Shown: positions 1-14,300 of the stretch, in pieces
Position numbering within the stretch: position 1 is the first letter of the stretch
Layout: every line of letters starts with the position of its first letter
Assembly: GCF_019112545.1 (NCBI RefSeq)
Contig: NW_025064915.1
Location: 221,117-285,116, forward strand
DNA: 64,000 bases
Direction: 5' to 3'
DNA from: Guyanagaster necrorhizus
Taxonomy: Eukaryota; Basidiomycota; Agaricomycetes; Agaricales; Physalacriaceae
Made by a program: the position numbers and the translations under genes
Notes under the pieces: generated by a model
Databases searched by the model: none
Seen by the model: only the letters and a program-made list of their open reading frames with translations
What the model was told of the DNA's origin: nothing

Positions 1-2700
1 CGCCATGGTATTGAGTGCAGGGCATACTGAACGAGAATCACCGGGTTGAGGTGCACGATAGTCGTGCCCAGTGACTGGGCACTTGATGCCCTTCTCATTG
101 GGATAGGTTTTGGTATCAGACATGTTAGCCTCGAAGTTGACGTTGAGGGGGAAGGGGGAAAACTGGAAAATTTACTAGCGGGTGCGCCCCCCCTCTTTAT
201 ACAAAAGCGATACACGCGATATTCAATCGCCGGGCCTATAATAATAGCGATCTATGTCATGATTAGCACTGATCAGATTCATAGAGTAGAGAAGGTTCCG
301 GCTTTCATTGGACCCGGTTAACGCTCGCTCGGATCGTTTCCGTTCTCGTTCGGTAGAAAGATGGCTGGAAATGGCTGGAAAATGGCGAAAGATTCATAGA
401 GATTGTTGAGATTTCCAGGGGAGAAAAGGAGGGTTCAGGGCCGTACGTTCCTGTATGGAGATTTACCCATCTGTCAGAAACCTTGTAGGCGGTGTCAGAT
501 TCCGCTTTATCAGGTACGCTAAAGGTACGTACCGAATCACCTGACCAATCAATGTGCATTAATTAGCAAAACGGGGTCGGACGTCGAAGCGGCCTGGAAG
601 CTCATTCAAGTTCGAAGATAAGGAACACGTTTGTTCGGATAATGCCGCTGCCCGTTCCAGGCCGGGTAAGCTGTTACCGGTCCCGGCGATTTACAATGCG
701 AAAGTGAGAAAAAAAAAATCAGCGCGCAAAGTCAGGTCTGTTTAACCGTAGAACAAGGAGATATTTCGCTGCAGCTGGCGAGATAATCACGATCGCGATA
801 TCGATTGGAAACCTGTGCTGTGTGGAGGAGGAACCGAGAGCAGGACAACGTTTCACCCTAGTTTCAGATATATCAGAGCACGGGACAAGGACGGACCGTC
901 CTTCCATGTAGCGTCGGAGCTTGCTCTCGGTTGTGCGATATTCGGAGGCAATCAATTAAGCCAACAGTAATCTCAATCAGTTAACATCGCCATGAACTCA
1001 ATACTTCGAAGATGGAGTGTTGGATGAGCATCGCTTCCACACGCTAGAAGCGATAGATGGATGAGACTCATCGCTGAGCTTCCCGTCCTTGTCCCGTCGG
1101 CTGTTCCGACAGCAGCGCCCCGCCTTTCGAAACCCACAACTCTGATTATAATAGCATCAGCGCTCCGCTATCTTGCTTGAATAGGCTACCGGGTACGGAG
1201 GGGGATGAAGAACTTGCTTAGGCATCAGGCTCCAAGTACTTTGTGATAGAAATACATGAATATCTGTAACCGGAATAGAACGGCGTAACTTACGTTTACA
1301 GCGCGGTGCATGAGGCACGGAAGGAAAACTCCAGGATCTTCAAAGCCGGTCCTACGTAGCCTTTTCGGAGTAAATGCCTCCGCCAAAGTGTTTGCGGTGA
1401 GACGAAACGTTTTGACCTATAGATTCCATAGATATTCAAGGATGAGAATGCGGACACGGTGCCTCTTAACTCCCTACTTCTCATCCGATGACGAAACTGG
1501 GTCTTCATCATCATTCACGAGTGCATCCTATTTCGGCGGCGTTGGAGCATGGCGTCGAGTGCTAGACTTTTGTCCCCTTGTACCGGGCAAAACGGATTGT
1601 GACAAGGGTCTTTGACCGCAATGCTGACATAGAGATAACCCTTCTTGAAATGTCGTTATGGACCTTCCTGAGGCAAATCGTCTTGGGATGCACTCCCACA
1701 ATCGAGTAGATACAATTGTGCCACGAGGCACGTGAGAATCGCATGCTATTCATATGATGATGACAATCTTGCACGCGGTGTTGTTCGCCGTTCGCACTCA
1801 AGACCAGACCGACCCTGGTCGATACAATCGAGCTTTTAAGTTTGAAAATTTCGGTGCGTGCCCATTCAGTTCGACTTCTTCTTTTGAGTGCAAAAGACCG
1901 ATATCAAGGATGCCTGGGCCAAGATATGAACGAAGTCCAAAATGACGCTTGAATCTAATCAATAGGACAGCTGTCATAGAGCGGATGCATTTAAGAGCAC
2001 AACGGATGCTTACTGCGATGCGCTCCAACTGGGAGTCATCGGTCTCCGCGAGTGTAGGCTATCTGGAATTGATGAATTTTTTTTTCCTGGTAAGACTTTG
2101 CTGAATGGGTGATGAAAAATGGGCCTCGAGGAGGTGAAACGTCTTCGAAGTTCGGTAGCTCTGCTCCTCCGCGTTAAAGGTTCATATTGTATGGCATAAA
2201 TCTGTCTGGCGGATGCATATAATCAGCATTTATTACCATTTCCGCTCAACTTCGAAGGAGCTGACGAGCACAGCTGCAGCTGTCTCTTCGAACGTTATTT
2301 GAATAGGGTCCTCCCTCGCATCTACGGTGGGAAAGGAGATATTTTACGAACCATAGAGCGGATAGAAGCTTGTGTTTATCGACAGCTTCACGTATATCGG
2401 TTTTGCAACGAATCGCGTAAGTGTCTGGCAGTACGATAGGACTGCCAGGAGGCATGCTGGTGCCTTGTACGCGCGAGCAATCGTTAGAAATATCGTTCTG
2501 CTCATCGTGAGTATTTCAGCGCTCCTTTGAGCTCGTTTTGTAATTGTTGCGCTGTGTGGGGGGTGGTGGTGCAGAAACGCGTCGCGTGAAGCAATTGCCA
2601 CCTGCCATGTCCGAATAAGTCGTGATAATCGATCAACGGGCCGAAGTTCCGCCCTGGGTCGAGGTCACGGGGTCACCGATGCTCTCGACCACCCACAACG
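1..2700. other. No recognisable gene
   Basis: Only short open frames on both strands, none with a domain I recognise or a convincing chain of exons. The last few hundred bases probably hold the promoter of the downstream mannosidase gene. No repeat or RNA gene was recognised. Confidence 0.5.
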
Positions 2701-5700
2701 ATGAAAATTCTCCTCCCAACAGCGCTTTTATCATTAGTATTAACGGCTACGACCTCGAATATTGACCTTGTCAATCCTATTATCGGAAATACAGGTCCGG
2801 AGCCTAATTATGCTGGCGGAATGATACCTTCGGTCGCACCGCCGTTCGGGATGACGCGCTGGGTCGCTCAGACACACCAAAACTACGTGTCGAGGATACC
2901 GTATAACTACAGCGACTCGGACGTTATCCATGGCTTCATTGGGACGCACCAGCCTGCTATCTGGATGGGAGAAAGCGGGATGATTGGGGTCGTGCCGGGG
3001 CTGAGTTCCAGTGCGGACGGAGAGGTGAAGGCGCGTTTCGAGGAGCGAGGGTTACGGAGAAGAAATGGAAGTGAGACGTTTGGTGTCAGTTTGTACGAGG
3101 TCGAGCTGGAGACGGATGACGACGACGACGGCGGTGGCGGTAGCATTGGTGTTGCGATGACGGCGAGTAAGATAATTTTCCTGTTTTCTCAGTCTGGACT
3201 AACTTTTAGTAGCATCTAGGGTGGGACATCTACGGTTCACGTTCAAGACGGACTCTGCGTGGCATCCGTATGTCCTTCTTCAATCTTCACGTCCCTCCGA
3301 GCTCTTTCATTCCACCCCGACCGCTTCTCATTTCAATATCTCGTATCCCGAAGGCTGGACGCGTGTATTCCCTGAGCAAAATCGGATTTGTGGATACAAT
3401 TCTGAGATGCAGGACTGGGTGATCGCCCCGATCTCCATTGCGCAAAATGTCGAAAACAAACCGAAAGATGGGGGAGGACACGGTGGATTCAAGGGCTGGT
3501 TCTGCGCAGCCTTTGACCGGGCATTTGACGGCTACGGTGTGACGCAGGGCGCAGAGCAGAGAGACAGGGCACTTGAGGGACTTGGAGAGGAAATCGGTGC
3601 TTACGCTCGATTTGAGTATCCAAGCGATCAGGAGGAGCTGGTTGTTGACGTGCGAGTGGCGGTTTCGTTCATCTCGATGGAGCAAGCCCTTGTCAACCTG
3701 GACAATGAAGTGCCAGATGGGACCCCTTTGGAGGCGACGGAGCAGAAAACCAGAGCGGCGTGGGAGGAGAAACTGAACCTCGTGGAGGTGGAAGGCGGCA
3801 AGTTGGAAGACAGACGGGTTTTGATGACGGGTGTCTTCCACGCCCTTCAAGTATGTGTGTTTTGGTCTCCTTACCGTGGGCATAGCTTGGTGTACTCATT
3901 GGGTATGTTCAAAATACCCGCACGTATATCTTGGGAGGTCAGATCCAATTGGCTGCTTCCCAACGTACGAACGAACGGCCATTTCGAACATATGCATGCA
4001 TATGCCAAGTTCTTTCCCACAGTTAATTGCAGTTCGTGCTCACGGTGGTGTACAGTATCCATATGAACAACATGAGCATGGCAAGTATTACTCTGCGTAC
4101 GACGACGAGGTCCATAATGGGGAATCATACAGCGGCTACTCCATCTGGGTACGTCGCCAACCTTGCATTTGGCACCCTCTTATTAAAAAAATAAAATAAA
4201 TAGGACACGTATCGAGCCGAATGGGGTTTCTTGCTCCTCTTTGCGCCGGAACGCATACCCGGAATGATACAAAGCATGCTGCAAGATTACAAAGAGGGCG
4301 GGTGGCTACCTATGTGGAAGAACATCGTTGGTATGCAAGGTCCCCCGATGACATTAGGCATCTCACGCTAACGATCACTGTACAGAAACTAATATTATGA
4401 TCGCGACCCATGCGGATTCTTTGATCACGGAAGCCATTCTGAAAGGCTTTGAGTCCGGGTTCGACGTTGATCTCGCTTGGGAGGCTGTGTGGAAGGATGC
4501 CACTGTTCCCCCGGAGAGAGATTGGGAGGTCAGATACGAGGATAGGGAAGAAGTGAGATTCATCGACTGTCTGGGAGGGAGAACGGTATCTTACTCGCAT
4601 TAGGGCGTTGACTATGAGGTCAGAGCAGGCCTTTCGTCGTCGTACGCGGATCCCAGAAAAGGGTGGGTCGATGATGATGTCCACTCGGAAAGTGTTAGCA
4701 GGACGTTGGACTATGCATGTATGTCACTTGCCATTTTTCATGAAGTGATTGATCGTTTATTTTTGATTTGGTTAGATGATGATCATGCTCTGTCGCTCTT
4801 ATCCGTGCATCTCAACAAGTCTCCATCCGTCACGTCGTTCTTACACGAGCGCTCAATGAAGGCGCCTTGGCTTGTGTGGAACAGCGATGCCACCTCTGTT
4901 GATGACTATGTGAATGGGGAAGATAAGGTTCGGTTCCAAGGGATGACGCAAGGATTTGTCCAAGGCAGGAATGTTGATGGCAGCTGGGCCGGTTCGTTTT
5001 CTGACCTCGCCTGGCGGTGGGTGGTATGGACTGACGTGTGATTAAGATCCGGCCTCTGGGTTTACGGAGGGTGACAAATGGGCATACTCGTTCGATGTCG
5101 TTCATGATATACCCGGCCTGATAGAGAAACGGGGCGGGAAGGAGGCGTTTGTTCAGAGTCTGGACGAGTACTATGATGGTGGCTGGGACTGGTTTGGGAA
5201 CGAGGTGAGGTGGGACCGTGCTGGAGATTGGAATCAGGCTGATTTCTGTGTTAGCCAGCTCATCATGTACCGTACCTGTACGCTTTGGCTGGGCGGCCTG
5301 ACCTGACGCAATATCGTGTCCGGGAAACTGCGCGTGCCAATTATAATGATACCCCCCAGGGATTGAGCGGCGTACGTGGCATTTTTTTTTTTTTCCCTTG
5401 GTGGTCTGTCTGTTGAGATGTTGACGTTCGAGTAGAATGAAGACTGTGGGCAGATGAGCGCCTGGTATATCTTTGCGGCCTTGGGGTTCTATCCTGTGAA
5501 TCCAGTCTCAAAGGAATTCGTCATTGGCTCGTATGTTACTCTTTTTTTTTCTTCTTCTTCCTTCCCATGTCTCTGCCCTGATTGGTTAGACCGTTCTTTG
5601 ACAAGCTTACGCTGCATCTGCCTTCTTTGGAGGCTGATGCGTCGTCGCCCTTCTATGATGCACAGAGAGGGGCGTATACACTGACGGTGGAGAAGTGTGG

Positions 5701-5887
5701 CGACCCTGAGGCTATATATGTGAAGTCGGTTGCGGTGAATGGGGTGGGGGTGGATCTGTATGGCGGGAGTCCTATCATTCGGTGGGAAGATGTTTATCAT
5801 GGGGGACATGTTGTGTTTGAGATGTCGACGACTCCGGTGTATGGTGTGAGTGGAGATGCTGCGGGGATCGTACATGAGGAATTGTAG
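2701..5887 (+). CDS. Secreted GH92 alpha-mannosidase, multi-exon
   Basis: Glycoside hydrolase family 92, a family of calcium-dependent exo-acting alpha-mannosidases that trim mannose from glycans. The start at 2701 opens a hydrophobic signal peptide (MKILLPTALLSLVLTATT). It is followed at once by the family N-terminal block with DLVNPIIGNTGP and GMIPSVAPPFGMTRW. After the first intron (about 3165-3220) the frame resumes with RVGHLRFTFK. Later exons carry YPYEQHEHGKYYSAYDDEVH, a PAHHVPYLY block and the hallmark GNEDCGQMSAWYIFAALGFY near 5430-5490. The last exon (about 5590-5887) is a beta-rich C-terminal domain ending in HEEL and a TAG stop. Introns are short. The assembled protein is roughly 750 residues, normal for the family. 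The product is expected outside the cell or in the secretory pathway. The exact linkage specificity (alpha-1,2, 1,3 or 1,6) cannot be read from the sequence. Confidence 0.93.
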
Positions 5888-6497
5888 GTTGCAGGTTAAC
5901 GTTGATGCTTTGACTCCCTTGTGTGTGTGTGTGTGTAGTGAATCTCATCGTGGTGTCGATTTCTTAGCGCGCGATTTCATACGTGTTCAAGCTATTTCTA
6001 AAGTTTATCCACGATCCCGACTGAACATTTACAAAGCTTCAGCAGCGGACCGATATGATTTCAAACGTTGGGATCCATTCCATGGTATGTATGGGTGACG
6101 CATTTCACTTTATCCGACCCGAAAATATGAAGAGACGTGCGATTTGTGCCAGATTGTCAAGTGCTAACGGTGCAAACGAAGATACTTGTCGCGAGAAGGA
6201 AACTGGCAGATAGAATAAAGAGTAAGTAATACGTGGACCTCCTCGCAGTGATCCTTATAGCATCGATATCGGTCTTCGAGTGACAAATTTTCGAACTTGC
6301 CCCCCCCCCCCCCGGGCCGGTGGCACGTGATTAAGATTTGTTGATAAGATAAACAGTATCCCCCACGTGCGTCCTTGATTTTCTCATATTTCCTCAATGA
6401 AACGACATCGTGCTCACCGTCATTCTTCATCCCTCTCGTTTTCTCTCTGGCTTCTTCGACACGATCGGTTCAGTTCTTGAGGACATACACTAGTAAA
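5888..6497. other. Intergenic, promoter region of MTA phosphorylase
   Basis: Starts with the mannosidase 3' end and a short GT microsatellite at about 5922-5938. A run of 13 C's followed by GGGCC lies at 6301-6317. Two CACGTG boxes follow (listed separately). No gene was recognised. Confidence 0.5.
6324..6369. promoter_or_regulatory. Paired CACGTG boxes upstream of MTA phosphorylase
   Basis: Two exact CACGTG palindromes at 6324-6329 and 6364-6369, 40 bp apart and about 130-175 bp before the start codon at 6498. On the minus strand the first reads ATCACGTG, which fits the RTCACRTG site bound by the bHLH factor Cbf1. In yeasts Cbf1 controls sulfur-amino-acid genes. A role here in methionine salvage is inference; CACGTG is also bound by other bHLH factors. 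Confidence 0.45.
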
Positions 6498-7660
6498 ATG
6501 ACGGAAAAGGGTATGCCTCTGGTCCTTGTTCCTACCCAGATATCAACTAATTTCTCAGCAGTACTTATCGGAATCATTGGAGGGAGTGGGCTTTATCATC
6601 TGGACAACCTGACGTTTTTGTGCGCCATATCGTTCATTTTTTGGCATAAAATTCTCACTGAATCTGCAGAAAACACGTAAATCCTGAAACTGTATGTGCA
6701 AGGACAGTGAATTTGCTTTCGTTTTCCTGAGGAGTTTTTTTTTTTCTTTTCTTTTTACCAGCCTTGGGGCTTTCCTTCATCCCCCATTTCGATTTGTTCA
6801 CTCCCATCTGGAATCCAAGTGGCCTTCCTTGCACGGCATGGGACGGGACATACCATTTCTCCATCTGCGGTTCCTGCGCGGGCTAACATCGCAGCTCTGA
6901 AATCCCTGGGAGTACGTGCGATCGTCGCCTTCTCCGCCGTTGGATCGCTTCGAGAAGAGATATCGCCCGGGTCTTTCGCTCTGCCGTCTCAGATCATCGA
7001 TCGGACGAAGGGAGTGCGCGCGGCGTCGTTTTTCGAGGGTACCTCCATCGTCGCCCATGCCAGCTTCGGCGACCCGTTTAGCGGAAAGCTGGTATCGTGG
7101 CTGGAGGACAGAGTGCGCAAAGCGCTCGAACAGGAGGGAAGGGGCGTGAAGCTTTTCATGGATAAGTGTATCGTTTGTATGGAAGGACCACAGTTCTCCA
7201 CGCGTGCGGAGAGTATCATGTATCGTCAGTGGGGTGGGGACCTGATCAACATGAGCGTCCTTCCTGAAGCCAAGTTGGCGCGTGAGGCGGAGCTTAGGTT
7301 CGTGTTTCCGTCGCTTGTGTGTGTGGGACTGCTTCGCTGACGGGCAGACTTGGTAGCTACGCATTGATCGCTACGGCCACCGACTACGATGCATGGCGTC
7401 CACACTCGGATACGGTCACTGCTGCTGAGGTGTTCAAGACGCTGAAAGCCAATGCAGACACGTCGCGGCTCGTGGCTGCGACCGTGTTAGATGAGCTGCA
7501 CGCTGCTGTGAGCGCCAGCGGAGAAAACTTCCTCTTGGAACAAGTTGGTTCGATGAGCTTCTCAATTATGCCGCGATCGGAGAAGCAGGATCCCGAGCAT
7601 CGCAAGAAGCTGGCATATGTTCTCCCTGAGTACTTTAGCGGCGAACAACAAGTGAATTGA
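6498..7660 (+). CDS. MEU1: S-methyl-5'-thioadenosine phosphorylase (MTAP/Meu1)
   Basis: Cleaves 5'-methylthioadenosine with phosphate to adenine and 5-methylthioribose-1-phosphate, the entry step of the methionine salvage pathway; expected in cytosol and nucleus. The short first exon (ATG at 6498, MTEK) splices at GTATGC to a second beginning [19 protein letters not shown], the phosphate-binding N-terminus. Later exons carry [74 protein letters not shown] and, after the last intron, ATATDYDAW. These are the ordered landmarks of the MTAP/PNP family. NMSVLPE and TDYDAW favour MTAP over purine nucleoside phosphorylase. The small exon KHVNPET lies at about 6671-6692. Total length is close to the roughly 300-350 residues of fungal homologues. 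Confidence 0.94.
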
Positions 7661-10600
7661 GATGGTAAGTAAGATCGGTGTGGTGTGCCCTGATTCCTGA
7701 AACGTGCTGATACCCCGGCTGTAGAGAAGGAATAAAGAGTATAAATGTACCATGTTTTGAATGTAGATGTTTTTTTTTTAGATTCCACGATTTTCCGATA
7801 ATACACTTCTGGCTTCACTCTGAAACTTGGAAAGGCGTTGTCGATACAGTTCTGTGCGCATAGTGTGATGACAATGCGCTCGGGAGGAATTGCTAAAACG
7901 GGACATCGATGAGCAAGAATTCCCAGGGAAGCTCGGCATCGTACCAAGAAGGCGAGGCGTATACATAGCATAATAGAACGATAGAGGCCCAGGTAAGTGC
8001 ACATGTGCATTCATTCATACAAGCTTCGTTCAAGGCGGAGGAGTCAGGCCTAAGTCTGAATCAATCCTATCTTTAATGACTTTCAAATTCGCACTGCCTC
8101 GTAGTAAGCAGAGTAGAGTTTCTCAAGGTGACATTGCGCCTCCGTGTGGCGTACCAAAGTGCACGCCACCATATACTCCATGATGATCCTGTTTAACGCT
8201 GATGTTGACCACCGGAGAGCGATGTTCACATGCTAAAGGGTGTCCAGCGCCGCATACCTGGGTCCATCAGTGATCGTTTATTAAAGGGATTTGCGTCGCT
8301 GATCTTTTCTTTTGGGGATACATACGCCGTGCCGTGTCCTTGCTCCCGTACATGGCCAATTGCTGATGGTTTCGCTTTTCCAAGGAGCACAAGAAGATGT
8401 TGGGACCCACTTGCCACCGAAGGAATCACAGGGCGACCGCAAGAGACAGAAGAAGCCTAACTCAGGTAGATCAAGTCCCTTCTGAACAGATCCAGACATT
8501 ACCCAACGTTAGCCCTGTAGCAGGGCGTACCATGCGGACCCCAAGGTCCAGATGTACATTTCAGGGTGTTCACCTCAAGGCAACAGGTGTTTTCTTCGTG
8601 CTCATCTTAATAACCTACACAAGTGTGGCAGGATTTAACCTTTCTGAATAGCACCCGTTTGCATCTATAGGTCAGGAAGCTCCTTTACGTTTCATGTTCA
8701 ACTCGTCACTAGCGTAAAAGAAAGTTTATCGCAATTGGGAGGTCGTGCATATGCATATCCCGGCGGTTGGTTCGGGCAAAGATAACACACCGTGTGCTTG
8801 CCGTAACTGTGCTTCAAACGGAAATAGCTCACACGCGGACTGACTTCGGGCTATCCAGAAAATAAACTCATCCTCTTCCCGTTGATGACGGAATAACTTG
8901 GCCCCAGAACTGCTAATTTTGACAATGATTTATGGTCTAGGGCAGGTCCGTACATGTAGAGCGTGCAGATTTTACGTCTGTCACCGAACACTGGGGGAGA
9001 GGACATATCAAAGGTCACTTAACCTACGGCTCGCATGTTGATAATATTAACTGTAGGTGGTATAGGCTCGTATAGCCGCAGTTTTGCCGGCACGAGTTAT
9101 GCTTGCTCGATGTCAAATATGCCTCACACGTACCGATTAGTACTACGCTTGGCTAGTCGACGCGTAGACTCTCGCGTACCAGAACAAACGTCTTAAGTCT
9201 TGCAGTCATGCGATTACCCCTCTTTTTTCATTTTGTCAGCTTGAAATTGACTTCCTTTTTTTGCAGATGGCAGATGGGATGTGAAATATCTTACTACTTG
9301 ACAGTGATATCGACGAACAGTCTGGTGCTGCGCCTTCGACTGCGCTCGAGTGTACCACGTCGTCTGTCGTGTGCAGGTCCTGTTCTTATCTTCTTTTCAA
9401 TGATGTATTCTTCCTACTGGGGTTGTTCTCTTTGGTGGAGCCGCGAATTCGCTATGTAGTGCTCTGCCAATCTGAATCAATCATTGATGCAGCAGTCGTA
9501 TGTGATCAGAGGATTCACGGAGTTTTCCGTTGGTAAGCTTTCTTCCACTATCTTCGTGTCTCTCTCTGGGGCTGACAGTGAGGGGGGGACAGCAGGATGT
9601 GTCGTCTCGAATTTCAGGGCCAACAAAAACCTAAAGCCCGACTGCGTCCCAATTTGGTGCTCACCTCCCAGGTATCCATCCCCGTTCGGCGTTTTTGAAA
9701 TTGATTTGATGATCTTCTCACAATCTCCTACTCATAATAGGACAATAAGCTTACTTCGGCGGCCGAGATCCGTTCAATGAACGGTGTAAGGTCTTCAGAG
9801 TGTCGTCTGACAAGATAAATGTACAGTGGCGACGGTTGTCTCGAAGCGCCGTTGATATCCTATCGAAGCCCATATGGATGGGTTCCAATAATAACTGATG
9901 CACTGCTGTATCGAGAAGATAGCTTTACCTCCAACGAGTAGAAGGGTTACCTACCAGTCGGAACTAGTCCTCTGTAAGTTTCATTTCGCTGCTTGTCTAT
10001 TTTGGTTCTGCTACTTATTATTACTCCTGCCTCAGGTAACGGATACCCCAGAATATGAACCTTTGGGGCTCAACTTTCGCACGGAGCTACGGATCACATC
10101 TGATCAGACCATAATAACGTATATCTTATCAAACGTTGAGGCGTACGCTGACAAATGATGGCAGTGTCTTGTCGGAGGCTTTTTCCAACGATATACACAT
10201 GGACCTCGGGTTCATGCTACTTATCGTATCGGAGCCGTGGAAAGGCGCCATCTTATGAATGTCTTTTCAGGTATTGCACCATGCTTCGTCCAGAAACTTA
10301 AAGACTGCAGCTCGTATCCGTATCAGACCTCAGGCTTGCTTATTGTGAAAATCGTCCCAGAGACCCGTTTTTCTTATCGTCTGTGTTAATGTCTCACTAG
10401 TAAAAATTAGGCCAAGGCTCAATCACGTCCCTGAAGATATCAAAACGAGCTCGCGATCAGTTCTAAAAGCATGTGGGCTGCCGCGACCTCTCGCTCGCAG
10501 TCTTGGTCTCACGAGGTCTTTCTTCAGGGCTCAGTGGCGCCTTACCGTCAATTGCGCTATCACCATTCCGGGGTGTGTCATTGGCCGGGAACCCCAATTG

Positions 10601-11314
10601 GGGACAAGGGACAACTTGAACTTACGGCTTTTCTAGGCTCTGTAATCTTGATTTCTGAGTCCATTTTCTCACCCTGTATCCTTCCACGGCAAAGAACGCC
10701 TGCCGCAAGCCAAAATTGAGTAGCTTCTGTTGATTCCTAGTGAAAGGATCGCTATTTCCGAATCACCTATTTCGTTTTCCCTGACATTGCTACAGACTCG
10801 TGTGACGTTCCAGACGTCTCTATCGACGACGATTTTTTTTGCTCTCAATCGAGGAATAGATGGCCCTGCAAGACTATCCATGCGTATCAGCCCACGGGGT
10901 GCCATTTACACCTAGGAGTCATGCTCAAACAGCTGTCGGGACTTGGCGACGTGCATGCGCACAGGGAAGACATCGATGAGAGTCGGCTGGAGAGATACTG
11001 CGGCGCAGATATCGAAGGCTTGAAGGGAACAATTCCGGGATTCATATGGATACCCACATGCTTCACCCTGATTTGCCGTCTCAGAGACTTGGGTTGTGCC
11101 TTATCTCTCTGCATCAATGGCAATGGCCATTCTACTACAGGTTATTGGTATTGCACTAATGCGACCGGACTCGTGGGTCCATGGGACCGGCATCAAGCCA
11201 TTCGCCATGTGCATACTGCCCGCTAAGGTGTCCCTATGTAGATAAGTGGTTCGTATATCAGGAGCGGTTTTTCATCTGCTTGTTCTTCGGGATCCGTATC
11301 TTCAACTGCCCTTC
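7661..11314. other. Gene-poor 3.6 kb, nothing recognised
   Basis: Several short open frames occur (for example around 9208-9459, 10471-10719 and 10921-11226, plus strand). They show no recognisable domain, and I could not chain them through plausible introns. The last few hundred bases must contain the promoter of the OPT transporter gene. It may be decayed sequence or hold an unrecognised small gene. Confidence 0.4.
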
Positions 11315-14300
11315 ATGTCTGCCAATGAGAAGAGGAAAGACTATGCCGACGTCGTCGAGAAGGATTCCGAGGCCTCCTTCGATGAGAAGGCTATCGTGCG
11401 TTTTCATTCATGCTGCTTCGCAAGTACTCGATATTGACATGGCACTGGTAGGACGTCGTTGGTTTGGATATCCAAGCTCTCAGTGCCGATGTGGAGGAAG
11501 CCGCCGCTCACTCTGACACTATGTCGACGGAGGAAGTTGAGGAATGCTTGAGGCACATAGTTGATATGGTAAGTCCCTGAGGGTTTTAGACGCTTTTAAT
11601 TTCAATTTACACCCCCCACCTGTAGCATGGAAAGGATCCCGTAAGCACCGCCGCCTTCTACATTTTCTATCTAACTGAGTCGTTGTAGAACTTTCCAAGG
11701 CGAGCCCTGGAGCTGAGCCGGTAAGCATAGTTGCTGCTGCAGTGGCAAAAGGTGTCTTATAATGAACTATGTTAGGCAATATCTCTTCGACGAGGACATT
11801 CGGGACGACCCCATTACTTTTCAGAAGCTCTATGATGAGGTCAAGATTGAAGCTGCTCTGATCGTCGTTGTGCGTTGCGCCCGTGCCCTCGTGCTATATA
11901 TGGTTCACCCACGAAGAAAATAGAACTCTCCTTATGCCGAAGTTCGTGCGGTCGTTGACAACCACGATGATCCTAATATGCCGGCCTTGACCTTCCGAGC
12001 TAGTGTCATTGGGCTCATCTATGTCGTTATCGGGGCCTTCCTCAACCAGTTCTTCTCAATCCGACAGCCGGGAATTACGATCACTTCGAATGTTGCACAG
12101 TTGTTGTAAGTGCTTCGTTCAACCAAACGAAAAAGTAGCTCAATTGGCGCTTCCTATCAGGGCATTCCCTGCGGGAAAATTCTTTGAACAGGTGTTACCT
12201 ACCACGAAGTACAATACCTTTGGCTATGAGTGGTCATTGAATCCGTTAGTTCGACTTCTGTTGTCCTGCGGCGAGGAAGCTAATATAGTTATAGCGGTCC
12301 TTTCAACATGAAAGAGCACATGGTCGCTACTATCATGGCTAACGTTGGTTTTACTACTCCGTGAGTATTTCTGGACTCTCTGTAATAATCCCATCCTCAG
12401 ACAGATTCATCATTAGATACACAGCATATGTCATATGGGTACAATTTGCTGAGAGGTTCTTCAATGAGGTTTGTCCTTCAACGGTCGTATGTATCACCCA
12501 CCCCCCTCTTGACTCACCCACACTTGGTAGTCCTGGGCCACAAACTTCGGATACCAGATCCTTAGTACGTTCCTCACCGATCCCGAACAATGATTATCTT
12601 AATGTCGTCCCCGTAGTTTCGCTATCTACGAACTTTATTGGTGAGCTCAAAATAGCTTTAGGAGCGACAAGATTTGTGACCTGAAATCGAAGGTTATGGT
12701 CTGGCTGGGATCACGCGACGCTTCCTCGTCTACCCGTCCTACGCAATATGGCCAACAAATTTAGCCACTATTGCTCTGAATGTGCGTTAGGTTCTAGTCC
12801 GTCCACCTGTGTTCTGATTTTATTACGGCATCATTAGCGTGCCTTCCACTCGCAAACAAACCAGATAGCTAACGGCTGGAAAGTCTCTCGGGTAAGTATC
12901 CATGTAGTTATAACAGGAAATATTGTTCACGAGATGCTCTCAGATGAGGTTCTTCCTATACGCTTTTGGAGGGATGTTCGTGTACTTCTGTACGTTACTT
13001 ATCTTTCGGTATCAGGGTAGATGGCTCACTGGCGCATGACCGTCACAGGGTTCCCTAAGTATGCGTTTTTTTAAAAAAAAAAACCTCCATGCATGAATCC
13101 ATATCCGCTAATGTGATTCTAACAGTTACATCTTTCAAGCTCTGTCGTATTTCAATTGGATGACATGGATTGCTCCCGAAAACGTCCTGCTCGGCGCGGT
13201 AACAGGTTGATCTGCTGCTGTAAACAAACTTAATGTGACGTGCTGACGAACCTGCTCAGGTAGTATCGGAGGCCTTGGTTTGAATCCGATCCCTACATTC
13301 GATTATAACGTTCTCTCGGTCGCTGGTGACCCTCTCATCAATCCGTTCTTCACGATTGCCAACTATTTCCTTGGTGCCATCGTTACACTCCCAATTGTAT
13401 GTTTTTGATCCCTTGATGTTCAGATCATTTCTCTTGACTGAGGTACCCTGTTGGCAGATAATTGCAATTTGGGTGAACAACGTTTGGTACACTGGGTGTA
13501 TGTCCTTCCTTCTTCGAGTCCTCCCCCTCCTCTTTACGTAGCTGACAAGCCGTATCTAAGATCTGCCGATCAATTCCAATGGTGTATTCGACAACACAGG
13601 CGCGCGATATAACGTGTCTAAGGCTGTGGACGCACAGTCGATTTTCGACGAGGCGTCATATAAAGCTTACTCCCCTGCATACCTTGCCGCGGGTAATATC
13701 TTGCTGTATGGTTTCTTCTGTGCGTTTCTTTCCGCTGCACTTCCGATTTTGCTGCAACTGATGATGATCACGGGGGGGCAGTTGCGACGTATGCGGCAAC
13801 TATCTCCCACACGTTCCTCTACCACCGGAGGGAAATAGCTTTGGGCTTCAAAAGTCTGTGGAAGAGGAAGCCTGTGAGGGAGGACCGATTTGATGTACAC
13901 AGCAAGCTAATGGGGGCCTACGCTGAGGTTCCCGAGTGGCACTATCTCTGGCACGTATTTTTTTTGGCGGCAGTGTCATAGGAGTATTTACTCTTTACTA
14001 TCTTCAGTGTTCTAGCAATTTCTGTCGGCCTCGGTGCTGCTGGTGTAGCCGCCTACCCGACTTCAACTTCTCCGGCTGTTGTTCTCTATGGTATCCTCCT
14101 CGCGGTTCGTGGAATTGTATATATCATATGAGTTGTCCTGACAAAAGAAAATTTCAGGTCATATTTTGTATTCCTATCGGTATCATCGCTTCGATCACTA
14201 ATTGCCAGGTGACGCTCAATGTTCTGGCTGAATTCTTCGGTGGTCTATGGTTCCCTGGAAATGCCAACGCCTTGAACTTTTTCAAGTCTTACGGCTATGT

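Noticed and set aside
5922..5938. GT microsatellite (also at about 53029-53042)
   Set aside because: Ordinary simple repeats, the second inside a Sam50 intron. No evidence of function.
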